Origin: Pochonia chlamydosporia 170
Taxonomy: Eukaryota; Ascomycota; Sordariomycetes; Hypocreales; Clavicipitaceae
Assembly: GCF_001653235.2 (NCBI RefSeq)
Contig: NC_035790.1
Span: 4,030,001 to 4,094,000 of the forward strand
Direction: 5' to 3'
DNA: 64,000 nt
Positions within the stretch are counted from its first letter, which is position 1. Each line of letters starts with the position of its first letter. The notes beneath the pieces are model-generated. The model was not told the DNA's origin and did no database searches. It saw nothing but the letters and a program-made list of their open reading frames with translations. Shown in pieces: positions 47,595 to 58,432 of this stretch. A program made the position numbers and the translations under genes.

Positions 47595-47631
47595 CCGGTA
47601 AATTGCGCCGGTAAATTGCGCCGGTAAATTG
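47595..47631. repeat. 13-nt tandem repeat, 2.8 copies
   Basis: Unit CCGGTAAATTGCG, two perfect copies and one of 11 nt. Confidence 0.9.
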
Positions 47632-48842
47632 GGGCATCGGCATGGTATGGGGGCTGCGGAAAAAGTAATGATGCGATTGGGGGCATCTTCACGGGAATCA
47701 GGAATTGGCAATTGAATGATTAGTTATTATGCTGGTCGGTTTGTCGGTTTGTTAACAAGTGGTGCTTGGGGCGAATGAGGCGAATGAGGCGGGATGGCGG
47801 ACGGGCTTCGTTTGTCCGACGGTCCGGCCAGGGTGCTGATTTCCACGGGGTTTGTTCAATGTTTGCTGGGAAGGGTGATGTCTGGTGTGGCGGTGGTCAC
47901 TGGTCACAATGTCTGGCTGGCACTGGCACTGGGTCTTGTCTGGTTGAATGTTGCTGCTCGGTTAGTGCGGGAGTGGCCTGAGCCTCCCCCGCCTTTGGGG
48001 AGCAGAGCCTCGGTAACTGTCTGGTGCAGTGTGTCCAGGTTTGAACATTGAATGCCATGAATTTTGCACCTTGAGTGCAGTATTGAGTGTGATTAAAAGC
48101 TGCGTGGGAGTTGTTATGCATTTGGTGCACTTGCAATGTATCGGCATTATGTGAAATGACTTTTGGTGTCAAGTGAATAAAGCGATGCAGCAATAAACGC
48201 AGTTGGATGAAGCATTGTGACGGCTCAATTACCATTTACCAAATGTCTGGTAGGCTTGATGGACTGAAGACCAGCCAAAGGGCGTGCTGCTTGTGGTGCA
48301 GCTATTGATTGCTGGCTGGGCATTCAACGTCAATCCGCTCAAGTTCGAATTGACCTCGGCACTTCCCCTTCCCAGCGCTACCCTAGCCCAGAACCAATCC
48401 CCATACAACTTACAAGTCTCGTACCCAGTGGCTCACTGCTGCGAGGCCAAGTTGGGCAAGCACAGCGGCCGCTCCTGCTCTGGTCTTCGGCTCCCCGCAT
48501 TCCACCAAACTCCAGCCTGCAAATTGCCCGAATTCCGCGCCATGACCGTTTCCCTTCCGCCCCTTGACCACTTCCACATGCAAAGCGAGGACCTTCATAA
48601 GTTATGACCCGCCACCGTTCTAATAAATAGAATCCTTCAACCACGCTGTAATTTCTCTACATATAATTACCTCTCTAGCCTGACCTCGCTTCCATACCCT
48701 TTGTTTTTCATCCCATATTTGAATCTAGGATATTTCTTCATCGTCGTACAACCGTTGACCGGTTGGATCCAATCTGAGTACTCGATACTCTTGACAGAAC
48801 TCAACTCAACCTTCCCACCGCTCACGCAAACACACATACACA

Positions 48843-50222
48843 ATGCCTGCCAAGCAAAAGTCGCCCGTCTACGTCCTGGGCGTGGGCATGACCAAGTTCA
48901 TCAAGCCCCGCGGCCTGGTCGACTACACCGAGCTCGGTTTCGAGGCCGGTGTCAAGGCTCTCCTCGATGCCCAGATCAACTACGACGACGTCGACCAAGG
49001 TGTCGCCTGCTACTGCTACGGTGACAGCACCTGCGGTCAGCGTGTCTTTTACCAGTTTGGCATGACCAAGATCCCCGTCTACAATGTTAACAACAACTGC
49101 TCTACCGGTAGCACTGGTCTGGCCATGGCCCGCACCTTTATCGCCAGCGGCGCTGCCAACTGTGTCATGGTTGTCGGTTTCGAGAAGATGATGGCTGGTA
49201 GCTTGCAGAGCTTCTGGAACGACCGGGAGAACCCCATTGGAACCACCGTCAACATGATGGTCGAGACCCGAGGATTTGAGCCTGCTCCCGGTGCTGCTCA
49301 GATGTTTGGCAACGCGGGTCGCGAGTACATGGAAAAGTATGGTGCCAAGCACGAGGACTTTGCTGAGATTGCTCGCGTCAACCACGCACACTCTCCCAAG
49401 AACCCCTACTCTCAGTTCCAGCAGGTCTACACCCTCGAGCAGATCATGCAGGCCCCCAAGATCTTCGACCCTCTCACCAAGCTTCAGTGCTGCCCTACCT
49501 CTGATGGCGGTGCCGCTGCCATTCTCGTCTCACAGGAATTCCTCGACGCCCGCCCTCACCTCAAGGCTCAGGCTGTCGAAGTTGCTGGACAGTGCCTGGC
49601 CACTGATGCGCCTAGCCTGTTCTCCCGCAGCTCCATTGACTTGATGGGCTACGAGATGACCCAGCACGCCGTCAAGACCGCCATGGGCGAGGCCGGCATC
49701 ACCCCCAACGATGTCAAGGTCGTCGAGCTGCACGACTGCTTCAGTGCCAATGAGATGGTTGTCATTGATGCCCTCGGCCTCAGTGAGAAGGGCAAGGCCC
49801 ACGAGTTGGTCCGCCGTGGCGACATCACCTACGGTGGCAAGTACATCATTAACCCGTCTGGCGGCCTCATCTCCAAGGGCCATCCTCTAGGCGCTACTGG
49901 TATTGCGCAGTGCGCCGAGCTCGTCTGGCACCTGAGAGGATGGGCCAACAACCGTGCCGCTCCTGATACCAAGTACTGCCTGCAGCACAACCTGGGCCTC
50001 GGAGGTGCCGTCGTTGTCACCGTCTACCGCCGCGCTGATGGCAAGGTTGCCACTGAACTGGACAATGCCACGGTTGGTAAGCTCAACGGCCTGGGGTACA
50101 ACCCTGCTGTTGAGGCCAAGGGCTTCACCAAGGAGCAAGCGGCTACTGTTCGCAGCAAGACTGCCTCTAGCGAATGGGCCTTGTCCGACACCCAGGAGAA
50201 GGTTCTTCAGGCTCAGCTGTAA
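48843..50222 (+). CDS. SCPx-type thiolase (peroxisomal 3-ketoacyl-CoA thiolase), no SCP2 domain
   Basis: Single exon of 459 residues. It begins SPVYVLGVGMTKFIKPRG. The nucleophilic cysteine lies in VYNVNNNCSTGSTGLAMA (Cys86). Later blocks KLQCCPTSDGGAAAILVS, VVELHDCFSANEMVV and NPSGGLISKGHPLGATG carry the other catalytic residues (second Cys and His). These are hallmarks of the SCPx/SCP2-thiolase branch, which cleaves 2-methyl-branched and straight 3-ketoacyl-CoAs. Animal SCPx has a C-terminal sterol carrier domain; here the protein ends about 50 residues after the thiolase core, in LQAQL. AQL is a weak PTS1-like tripeptide, so peroxisomal location is likely but not certain. Codon bias is strong towards C/G at the third position, suggesting high expression. 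Confidence 0.92.
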   Translation: MPAKQKSPVYVLGVGMTKFIKPRGLVDYTELGFEAGVKALLDAQINYDDVDQGVACYCYGDSTCGQRVFYQFGMTKIPVYNVNNNCSTGSTGLAMARTFIASGAANCVMVVGFEKMMAGSLQSFWNDRENPIGTTVNMMVETRGFEPAPGAAQMFGNAGREYMEKYGAKHEDFAEIARVNHAHSPKNPYSQFQQVYTLEQIMQAPKIFDPLTKLQCCPTSDGGAAAILVSQEFLDARPHLKAQAVEVAGQCLATDAPSLFSRSSIDLMGYEMTQHAVKTAMGEAGITPNDVKVVELHDCFSANEMVVIDALGLSEKGKAHELVRRGDITYGGKYIINPSGGLISKGHPLGATGIAQCAELVWHLRGWANNRAAPDTKYCLQHNLGLGGAVVVTVYRRADGKVATELDNATVGKLNGLGYNPAVEAKGFTKEQAATVRSKTASSEWALSDTQEKVLQAQL

Positions 50223-50838
50223 AAAGGGACTGATTTGGGATGTGATACTTAAAACGGAGAAACGGAGAATGCATGAAAAAGGGGTGCATTTAATTTGTTA
50301 TGAATTGTAACAGTAGGAATTTAGTTGATGATGAGTTGAGTATAATGATCGATATCTGCATATGTAGACTGGAAGTGAAGCTGGCAGACTTTTATATACC
50401 ATTTCTCTCCAATATAGCGTTTTGTATTGCAGAGATGCGGTGGCTTCAACTGGTGATTATATTTGCTTTTTCTGACGTGTTAGTAATGGCTAATAATCAC
50501 ATTCACAGTCCTTTGCGAAATGTGGCTCATTGGTGGTTGCTTTTGGCTAGTGATCAGTGAAGAGACAAAAGTGGGTTCAAGTTGCAGCGTGTTTATACTT
50601 TCCCACACAAGAGTCAATGAGTGCGAAGCTGGACCTCTACAACTTGATAGACGCGAACCCGCCATCACATTCGTTGTTTCTTATGCGTCTCCAGCCGATA
50701 CAGCAAGCACTTGCATCAAATGGGCCCTTTTCAATAACTGATTGAGTTACAATCGCTGCCAGTACCCTTGGAACTTGACCATCGGGCCAGCCGCGCTCAA
50801 CGCGTCCTACAGTCTTTACTTCACATACACACTTGACA
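50223..50838. other. intergenic stretch between thiolase and 2EXR gene
   Basis: 3' flank of the thiolase and promoter of the next gene. It is AT-rich to about 50560. Nothing else was seen. Confidence 0.5.
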
Positions 50839-51732
50839 ATGGAACTCACATCATTCCACCACTTCAACCGTCTTCCCGCGGAACTTCGTCGCCAGATATA
50901 CCTAGAGTACCTGCAACCTCTCAACCCACCCACAGTGTACCTCTACAACAAAAACCTTGTCCTCCGGTACATCGACCCAGACGGCGAAGATGAGCGCTAC
51001 GCCGGCATCTCGCACGACCCCCTCGTGCAAGTCAAGACGCCCCCAAGCATGCACGTCAACTCGGAAGCCCGCGCCATAACCATGTCCTGGGCGCGCTCAC
51101 AAAACATCCGTCTCTACTTCCGCAAAGAGACAAAGGGCCACATCCTGGTGCGGGCGTGGGAACCGGCCCGCGATCCTCTCTACGTGTCCCGCGAGCAGTG
51201 GGAGGAGTTCTGCGAACTGCCCTGGGAGTCGGAGGGCGTGGAGGAGATGGCCGCGTCGGTGAGACACCTCTCTCTTCCGGCGTTCACGGCGTACTACAGC
51301 TTCAATGAGCTGGGCGGGTATTTGATGACGTGGTTTACGGGGCTGGAGGTGCTGAGCGCGGTGTGGGGAGAGCTGCCGGACCTGAGGTACTCGCGGACGA
51401 AGAGGGTTCCGCGGAGGATGTTGTTGGCGGGGGGGACGGACGATGACGGTACGGACACGGGGGTTGATCCTATGACGGGGGATAGGGAGGAGAGGATTGC
51501 GGCGGAGGTGCAGCCTGTTTGGGGGCTGGTGAGGGAGACGGGGGAGGTGGTGAGGATGTGTGTGAGGGATCCGTTGGACGGGACGGTGAGCTGGGAGGAG
51601 GGCGAGCTGGAGATGTGGATGGAGGAGGTGGTGGATGCGTTTATGACGGTGGAATTGCCGGAGCATGTGTATGATGTTGAGGAGGAGAGGTTTTTGGTGG
51701 AGTTTCGGGCTGTGAGGGCGGAGGGGGGGTGA
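50839..51732 (+). CDS. 2EXR domain protein of unknown function
   Basis: Single exon of 297 residues from the ATG at 50839. The N-terminal 2EXR signature FHHFNRLPAELRRQIYLEYL is followed by VKTPPSMHVNSEARAITMSW and a short strand-rich core ending LVRAWEPARDPLYVSREQW. 2EXR proteins are numerous in Pezizomycotina, and most have no known function. The signature resembles an F-box-like first helix, so a protein-interaction role is sometimes suggested, but no catalytic motif is visible. The C-terminal third is rich in Glu, Asp and Val with a strong GC-rich third position, which also produces a long spurious frame on the other strand. The in-frame codon six bases upstream is TTG, so the ATG is used. 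Confidence 0.84.
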   Translation: MELTSFHHFNRLPAELRRQIYLEYLQPLNPPTVYLYNKNLVLRYIDPDGEDERYAGISHDPLVQVKTPPSMHVNSEARAITMSWARSQNIRLYFRKETKGHILVRAWEPARDPLYVSREQWEEFCELPWESEGVEEMAASVRHLSLPAFTAYYSFNELGGYLMTWFTGLEVLSAVWGELPDLRYSRTKRVPRRMLLAGGTDDDGTDTGVDPMTGDREERIAAEVQPVWGLVRETGEVVRMCVRDPLDGTVSWEEGELEMWMEEVVDAFMTVELPEHVYDVEEERFLVEFRAVRAEGG

Positions 51733-52651
51733 AGCTGATGTGAGGTGTATTTGATGATGATGATGATGATGTGATTTTGTGTTTAGCGGGTGATTTTTGG
51801 TAATTGGTTTGTTGGGAGACATGTCTGAGATAGCTGGTGAGTGATATTGAGCAAGTTTGCGCTCGTTTAAGAGGAAACGGCGTTGCAAAGCGGAAACAGT
51901 GATGAAAGTGTTTCAGCTACAGTTGTTGACTTATAACAACGTTGACATCTAGTATGAAAATGTCAGGTAAAGGCGATGGAGTGTTCGGCCCGTTCCGGTC
52001 GATCTGGCAAATGCACGATTTTATGCCATGATGAGGCTGTGATGCAGGCCTGCGTGACTGTGACTGAATATGGTAACGGGGTAGGATGGCAGTGATGTAA
52101 GCTGCCGAATATCCGAACTTCAATGACATTACCAAGCGTCTAACGGTAACCAAATGTTGCTGCAGATTACGCACAATCACCGCATGTGTGCAAATGAACC
52201 CCTGCCGATGACTCCATCGACATGGAAACATTACTGATGAGCATCAGGCTAAAGGGGCGGTACCTGTCCTGTTTCATGTCGCTAAATGGAACATTTGAAG
52301 CCATGAGCTTTTCCAGACACAAGGTGTAACGTCTTGCGTCTGCGCGGGACGTGGGCGAGTGAGCACGTTTCAAGAAGGTGATATTAGCGTGTGTTGCGTG
52401 CTTCTCTGGTCTAGCTCTGGTTCAACTGCGTCTTTTTCGCGGGGTCCATTGAGGTCCATGCATTTGAGGTACAGTCCAAGTCCATTATTAATGCGCCACA
52501 TGCACATGCACCAACGACATTCACATCTTCTGCGTCCTCAGCATCTGCATCTATCCTTTTCTACATATATTCCGTCCTGCCCGTCCACAAGCCCAACTCT
52601 GTGCATACACACACGTACACTACAGACCACATTTCTGCTACACATCCCACC
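51733..52651. other. intergenic stretch between 2EXR gene and ATX1
   Basis: Begins with a GAT microsatellite (51753-51771) just beyond the 2EXR stop. The last 150 bases before ATX1 are C/A-rich leader. No gene is supported. Confidence 0.5.
51753..51771. repeat. GAT microsatellite
   Basis: Six GAT units plus one base in the 3' flank of the 2EXR gene. Confidence 0.9.
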
Positions 52652-52953
52652 ATGTCAGACCTGCACACCTACGAATTCAACGTCTCCATGAGCTGCGGCG
52701 GCTGCTCAGGCGCCATCGACCGTGTCCTCAAGAAACTGGACGGTAAGTCACTATCTCCGTCTAACTGCGCAGGGTGCTAACGCGCACAGGCGTCGAGAGC
52801 TACGAAGTCTCGCTGGAGAATCAGACCGCCAAGGTCGTCACCGGACTGCCGTACGAGACGGTCCTGAGCAAGATTGCCAAGACGGGCAAGAAGGTCAATT
52901 CTGCGACGGCCGATGGCGTTGAGAAGTCGGTGGAGGTTCCTGCTGCTGCGTGA
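52652..52953 (+). CDS. ATX1: Copper metallochaperone Atx1
   Basis: Exons 52652-52742 and 52790-52953 (47-nt intron, phase 1) give 84 residues, close to yeast Atx1 (73). The heavy-metal-associated domain shows the copper-binding loop VSMSCGGCSGAIDRVL, with Met13, Cys15 and Cys18 in the MxCxxC motif, and Lys at KTGKKV where Atx1 proteins carry the lysine that faces the copper site. Spliced strand 2 reads GVESYEVSLENQTAKV. The protein carries Cu(I) from the plasma membrane to the Ccc2-type P-ATPase of the Golgi, for loading of secreted cuproenzymes. The C-terminal tail (ADGVEKSVEVPAAA) is short and flexible. The gene is too small to be clear as a single open frame, and the splice sites resolve it. 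COX11, the other copper-delivery gene here, is about 27 kb away and not linked. Confidence 0.93.
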
Positions 52954-55082
52954 GGATGTTGATGGGAATAAAATGGCGTATGGATTACTGCATTGAGCGA
53001 TTCGTTTGGATGGTTGGGGGTGGGGGGTAGTGCGTGTGATGTGGAATGAGATATGAATTGATTTTTTTTTGTTCGCGTTTGGTGTTGTGATGTGCGTGAT
53101 GGTGATGGTAGCTGGTGACTGGCGGAGGTTTGGAGGAACTAGATGACTTGATTGCGGTTGCGAAGAGTTGGTTGGTATCTGCTGCCACATGTTCTGCGAG
53201 ACATGATTGCTTAGGAGAACGTTACGCTTCTCGTTATTTTGGACAGGCTAATGGTCGTCTGAGCACAAGACGACACAGGTCACAACGGCATTTAGATACC
53301 AGAGAGGAGGTATCAGAGCTTGCTGGACTGCCATTGGAGTTGAAGACGGTGTTGATGTTGCTCAACTAGCCACGATGAGCAGTCTAGCCCCGAAATGCCT
53401 GCGGTTGTACAATTCGAATGAGCCTGCCCGACTGGAGGTACAACAGGTTGGTGTTGCGAGTCGTGTCTATGTCGTGGTTCAGCATCGGGAATAGGTGTTG
53501 TTGAGTGGTATATTGCTGTGGTGTTCTGTCTAAGGAATATGTACATGATTAGAGAATTTCTCGCGAAGAGGTTGAGCCATGTGGTAGAGATCGTTTTGCA
53601 ACTTCCCCATGAGCAGTGTGTTCAAGGCTCAATTGCGAAAACAGCGTCCAAGATCATCAGAGAAGACAATCAGATTTCGCAGTCCCTTGACAGAAACATC
53701 TTCTTCATCCGGCCGAGAAAGTCACGTACAGAATGCCAAATCTATGCATTTCTCCTCCAAGCAATCACATGCATGAAACTTGACCATTGACAACACAAAC
53801 GAGCATATCATGCCAGCTATGCATCGATCATCACCGGAACGTGCCACCACCTCCCCTATTACGTGCATATACCCCAGATTGCGCTAACAACAATGTGAAT
53901 TCACCAAGCTTGTAGAGTGCGCATCCCTTCGAGCGAATGGATGTGCATCGGCGAAAGGGACATGATCCCGCGAATTGACGAGCTTGGTGGGCGCCACTTT
54001 TGCGGCGGCGCAACGGATGGGATGAGATGGGATGGGTGAGGCTGCAGCTTGTTAAAGCCGATGGTGTATCAGTACGGGGATGCGATGATTGTCAGAGGTT
54101 GGTTGATGGTGTGATCCGGCGGTTATTTCCGGTGTTGGACGTGAGGTGGACTGATCTTAATGATGGATGGCATGGAGCTCAAGACAGCTTTGGAGCTTTG
54201 TATAGCTTGGAGCCTGAGGAGACAGATTGGTGAACTGTGTTGAACCATTGAAAGTATCCAGTGTCTATTGTCCATTAAATACAAGTTAAACATGGTCAAT
54301 TGCCATTAGCAAAAGAAACACTCACGCAACATGATTCCTCAATTCTCAAACCGTCATCCATCAAGATGACTCCCCGCATCATCCATCAAGTTCCTCCATG
54401 TCAGTTCCATCCATCACACCACCAACAACTACAGCTACCCACCGGCATAATAACCACGTACAAGTGCCAATCAATAGCCCAATTCCATTCAATGTTCCCC
54501 TCAGCCAGACCAATCCATCATCTCACCTCAACCCACTAATGCATCACCTTCTTCCCTTTCACCTAGCGCCCATCACCATCACACCTTTGCCTCTCATCCA
54601 CGCACCACATTCTCCCCCATCTCCAATCTCCTAGATCCCAACACCCCTCGTGGCGTGTGAGACGCAGAAAGCCAGAAAAGCGGACGACAGGCTTCGGGAA
54701 TGGCAATCCGTGGCTCCATCTCCGCCAAAACAAGGTTTGGCGTCGCCCCGATGTATCCGTTGCATGCGGCGAAAACAGCCAACGTAGGCGGGCCGTTTAC
54801 TTCCATGACCCGTGGGGAAGATTCACGTCGCTATTTTCCCTTGCTTTTTTGCTTCTTATCTCGGGTATTGGGAGGTTGTATGGTTCCGCTTCGGTCCTGA
54901 TCTGGGCTTGTGTTTTCGATGGGGAGACGCCACGGTCGAATGTTGCGAGAGCTAGCTTACAGGTAGAGTTTACTATATAAACGGCATTCCATCACATTTA
55001 ACTTCCTGTTGTTTCCTCGTCTCATTGTGCTTACATTGTTTAAGTCTATTCTTCATTCATTACCAACACTGACACATGCAAA
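52954..55082. other. gene-free stretch upstream of alcohol dehydrogenase
   Basis: 3' flank of ATX1 and a long ADH promoter. It contains a GGGAT-type repeat (54015-54036) and, near the right end, a TATA box (54974-54981). Open frames of up to about 100 codons have no motif support. No RNA gene was seen. Confidence 0.5.
54974..54981 (+). promoter_or_regulatory. TATA box of the alcohol dehydrogenase gene
   Basis: TATATAAA lies 109 bases before the ADH start codon, at a spacing usual for fungal TATA promoters, and is followed by a C/T-rich leader. Strongly expressed or inducible fungal metabolic genes often have such boxes. The role is inferred from position and sequence. Confidence 0.55.
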
Positions 55083-56194
55083 ATGACCATTTCCAAAATC
55101 CCCTCCGAGCAGTGGGCGGCGGTGGTAGAAAAGACAGGCGGACGTACGTTTCTCTACTTTCCCCCAAATGTCCAATCACTTACCACTCTACAGCTGTCGT
55201 GTACAAACGAATCCCCGTAAAGCAACCCGGCCCAGATGAAGTGCTCATCAACGTAAAATTCTCAGGCGTCTGCCACACCGACCTCCACGCCATGATGGGC
55301 GACTGGCCGCTCGCCACAAAACTCCCCCTCGTGGGCGGCCACGAAGGAGCAGGCGTTGTCGTCGCCCGCGGCGATCTCGTCAAGGACATCGAGATTGGCG
55401 ACCACGCCGGCATCAAGTGGCTGAACGGGTCGTGTCTCAACTGCTCGTACTGCAATGTCGCTGACGAGCCGCTGTGCACAAAGGCCCAGCTGTCGGGGTA
55501 TACCGTCGACGGGTCGTTCCAGCAATACGCTATTGCCAAGGCAGCTCATGTGGCCCGTATTCCTAAGGAGTGCGACCTCGAAGCCATTGCTCCCATTTTG
55601 TGTGCAGGAATCACAGTGTACAAGGGCTTGAAGGAATCTGGCGCCAAGGCAGGAGAGTCAGTTGCCATTGTAGGTGCGGGCGGCGGTCTAGGAAGCCTGG
55701 CGTGTCAGTATGCCAAGGCTATGGGCTTCAAGATTATTGCTATTGACGCGGGCGCTGAGAAGAAGGACATGTGTATGAAGCTGGGGGCGGACACGTTTGT
55801 CGATTTCACGACGTCCAAAGATCTTGTTTCTGAGGTCAAGGCCGCGAGTAACGATGGTCAGGGGCCTCATGCCGTTCTTCTCGTTGCGGTTACTGAGAAG
55901 CCTTTCCAACAGGCTACTCAGTACGTGCGGTCTCGGGGTGTTGTCGTGTGCATTGGCTTGCCGGCTGATGCGAAGCTGTCTGCCCCCGTCTTCGATACCG
56001 TCATTCGCATGATCAATATTAAGGGGAGCTATGTTGGCAACCGCGCTGATACCGCCGAGGCTATTGAGTTCTACCGCAGGGGTTTGATCAACGCTCCGTT
56101 TAAGACTGTCGGTCTAAGTCAGTTGCAAGATGTTTTCAAGTTGATGAAGGAGGGCAAGATTGCTGGACGATATGTGGTCGATACGAGCAAGTAA
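55083..56194 (+). CDS. Zinc alcohol dehydrogenase (fungal ADH1 type)
   Basis: Exons 55083-55143 and 55194-56194 (50-nt intron, GTACGT to CTACAG, phase 1) give 353 residues, the normal size of tetrameric yeast-type ADH. It interconverts primary alcohols such as ethanol and aldehydes with NAD(H). The catalytic zinc ligands are Cys47 in GVCHTDLHA and His70 in GGHEGAGVV. The structural zinc site is Cys101, 104, 107 and 115 ([15 protein letters not shown]). The NAD-binding motif is [13 protein letters not shown]. The first exon reads [20 protein letters not shown], the usual start. No mitochondrial presequence is present, so it is probably cytosolic. An extra ATG at 55076, in another frame, overlaps the start region; it joins the exon 2 frame if the intron is retained. 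A TATA box lies upstream. Confidence 0.94.
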
Positions 56195-56737
56195 TCCTGC
56201 AAAGCAAGGTCATTTTTTTTTTTTTTTTTTTTTAAATTTTCATTTCAACACGTTTGTTTTCGCAATGAAGGGTTTCGCCTAAAGCAATGCTTGTAGACTG
56301 ACGATGCAAAGTTATGGAAGGCTGGTGGTGGAAGCAAGGCGTGAGGAGTTGACAATCTAGTGGGACACATTGTAGGCGCGAGTTGGCTATCATGAGCCGT
56401 TGCAACGCATTTAATAATTGCAAACGTCATTGAATAAAGTCTAAAACGGGTGAGCTTAGGTGAACATCAAACTTGATGTCCTCTAGATGTATTGCGCCAC
56501 AACGGATGCCTACGATAACCCAATTAGTCACTCGAGCCTGATGACGAGCTCGTATGAAGAATAAGTGTTTGCTTGTATTTTCAATTCAACCTACCGCCCA
56601 CCCTAGTTTGACATTGGTTGGACCATCTGCACTAACCCTACACCGTAACCTGGTCGGTAAGCACCAGCGCTTTTACTCTTGAGAATCCATTTAAAATCAT
56701 CTTGAATTGCTCTATCAACGTCGTGCGAGAAATCCCT
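56195..56737. other. convergent intergenic stretch
   Basis: 3' flanks of ADH and ARP3, with a 21-nt T run at 56213-56233 about 20 bases past the ADH stop. Nothing else was seen. Confidence 0.5.
56213..56233. repeat. poly(T) homopolymer, 21 nt
   Basis: Uninterrupted T run in the 3' flank of the alcohol dehydrogenase gene. Confidence 0.9.
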
Positions 56738-58432
56738 TTATGAGCCTCCAGGTCCCCCCAACAAGGCAAATCTCCGCACAATGCTCGGTCCATATTCTTG
56801 ATACTGCGGCAAACTGTTAGCGGCGCTTCCCCATTTCAGCGTCATACAGGTCGGTGTATCTACTTACCTCTGCCTTGGTGTGGCAGTAAGATCGGAATTC
56901 CGGAGTTTGTCCAAGCAAACTGCCACCAAACCATGGGCCGTGTCGTTGTCGCTTATGGGTGATAACTTGAACGTCGAGTCCTCCACTACGGGCACCTCCA
57001 CTACGAACCTCGCTTGCTCGAATTCTGGCATCTACAAGATGCTTAATATCTCTCTGCAACCGTCTGCCAAAATCTTTGTAAAGGGTACTTCCTCCCGACA
57101 GCACGATGTTCTTGTATAAGCCGCGGCGCACGTCAATGGGCGATTGTTGGATGACTCCGTCGACGACAACGGGCAAAGGCGTGAGGAAGTCGGAGCTGTA
57201 AATTTCTGGGTTGAAGAAGATCTCGGGAGCTAAGAATCGTTCGTATCCGACGTCGACGCTGACTTGGCGGCCTCCGGGATGGGTGACGACGTGCTTGGCA
57301 AATCGCTCTCGATCCTGGTCGTACTTGGCAAATTCTTTGACAATGTCCGGGCACACATAACAGTATTCCTCTTTAATGTCCTGAGCCGTCTTGAGCGACG
57401 AGTCGGGTTCGCCACGGTCTCGAAGCAGCGACTGCACGAAATAGGTGATATCTCGACCGGCAATCGGGATGGACTTGATAGACGATCCAATCACATAGCC
57501 CTCGGCGACGGGAATGACGTGAGTAACACCGTCTCCAGAGTCAACGACGGTACCTGTCAAGGATCTGTCGGTAACCTTAGAGGATGTCCAGGAGGCAGCA
57601 AGAGCGAGCACAGCTTGCACGGCAATGTACATGCCAGCGCAGTTGAATGATTCGAAGAAAATCTCGGCCGTGTTCTCTCGGTTCTCCGGAGGATTCAGGG
57701 GCTGCTACAAGTTAGAACTGGCACTTTGTAGGGAAATCAGGCTGTAGAAGTTTCGGTATGAGGCTCACAGGCTCGGTCAGTAAAAAGTAATGATCCTCAG
57801 GCTCGACTCGCAGGTACTTGAAGATGGAGTTTGACCAGAATCGTTCCATGTGATCCTAGAAAGTCGGTTAGCTTAAGTTGTTTAGACGTCCAAAGTTGCA
57901 CATACCCAATTCTCTATTTGGCCGTGTCGAATAGGGTAGTGAAGGCCGTATCCTATGACCTGTAAGCCACGAGCCCATTTCGTCAGATTTGCCCAGTAGG
58001 CACATACCCGGCCCCGAAGCAGCGCTAATTGCCTCATCGCCAATATAAAAGTCAAGGTCCTCGGTTCCTCGTTTCGAGCTCAAGTGACCACCCGGGCCAG
58101 CACCTCCAGTAAGAAACGAAGGCTTGTTCGCGACAGCCGGACGACCAGACCCGGAACCACCGCTACCCCCGGTAGGACCTTTCGTGGCGATAGCGGTCGG
58201 GAAAACGAAGGACGGAGAATCATTACCGGCGAAACCTGGACATCTCGAGTCAATTGACGTTGCAGCTACAAATCGATTTCGTTCTTACCGAGCTTGGAGA
58301 ATCCCGTGCCGCTGTGTTGCGTCAGATCAGTATGCTTTGTTATACATCGTGTGCGTTTCTCGGCGGGGAGCGGGGAAGACAGCGCTGATTGACTTACTTG
58401 TCCATGACAACGGCGGGGGTTTGGTTCGCCAT
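56738..58432 (-). CDS. ARP3: Actin-related protein 3 (Arp2/3 complex)
   Basis: Seven exons (58432-58398, 58311-58289, 58235-58008, 57952-57906, 57855-57769, 57701-56868, 56803-56738) give 439 residues; all six introns keep phase. Exon 2 is only 23 nt. The spliced start is [20 protein letters not shown], then [19 protein letters not shown]: phosphate loop 1 of the actin fold. [20 protein letters not shown] and [20 protein letters not shown] follow, then phosphate loop 2 in [18 protein letters not shown] and the adenosine loop [16 protein letters not shown]. The C-terminus [20 protein letters not shown] is typical of Arp3. A Gly/Ser-rich insert near residues 42-70 replaces the actin D-loop region. 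With Arp2 it nucleates branched actin at endocytic patches. It is divergent from the taspase gene, with 1.3 kb between them. Confidence 0.95.

Larger units (their letters stand above)
47032..48842. other. gene-free divergent stretch
   Basis: Shared upstream region of the NmrA-like and thiolase genes. It holds a GTGAGT-type repeat in the NmrA leader (47060-47126) and a 13-nt tandem (47595-47631). The open frames show no motif. The last 200 bases before the thiolase are pyrimidine-rich. Confidence 0.5.

Noticed and set aside
48822..49391. 189-codon frame antisense to the thiolase.
   Set aside because: Antisense shadow of a codon-biased gene with clear catalytic motifs on the plus strand.
51097..51888. 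263-codon frame antisense to the 2EXR gene, rich in His, Pro and Arg.
   Set aside because: Shadow of a strongly GC3-biased gene: the composition mirrors the complementary strand and no motif is present.
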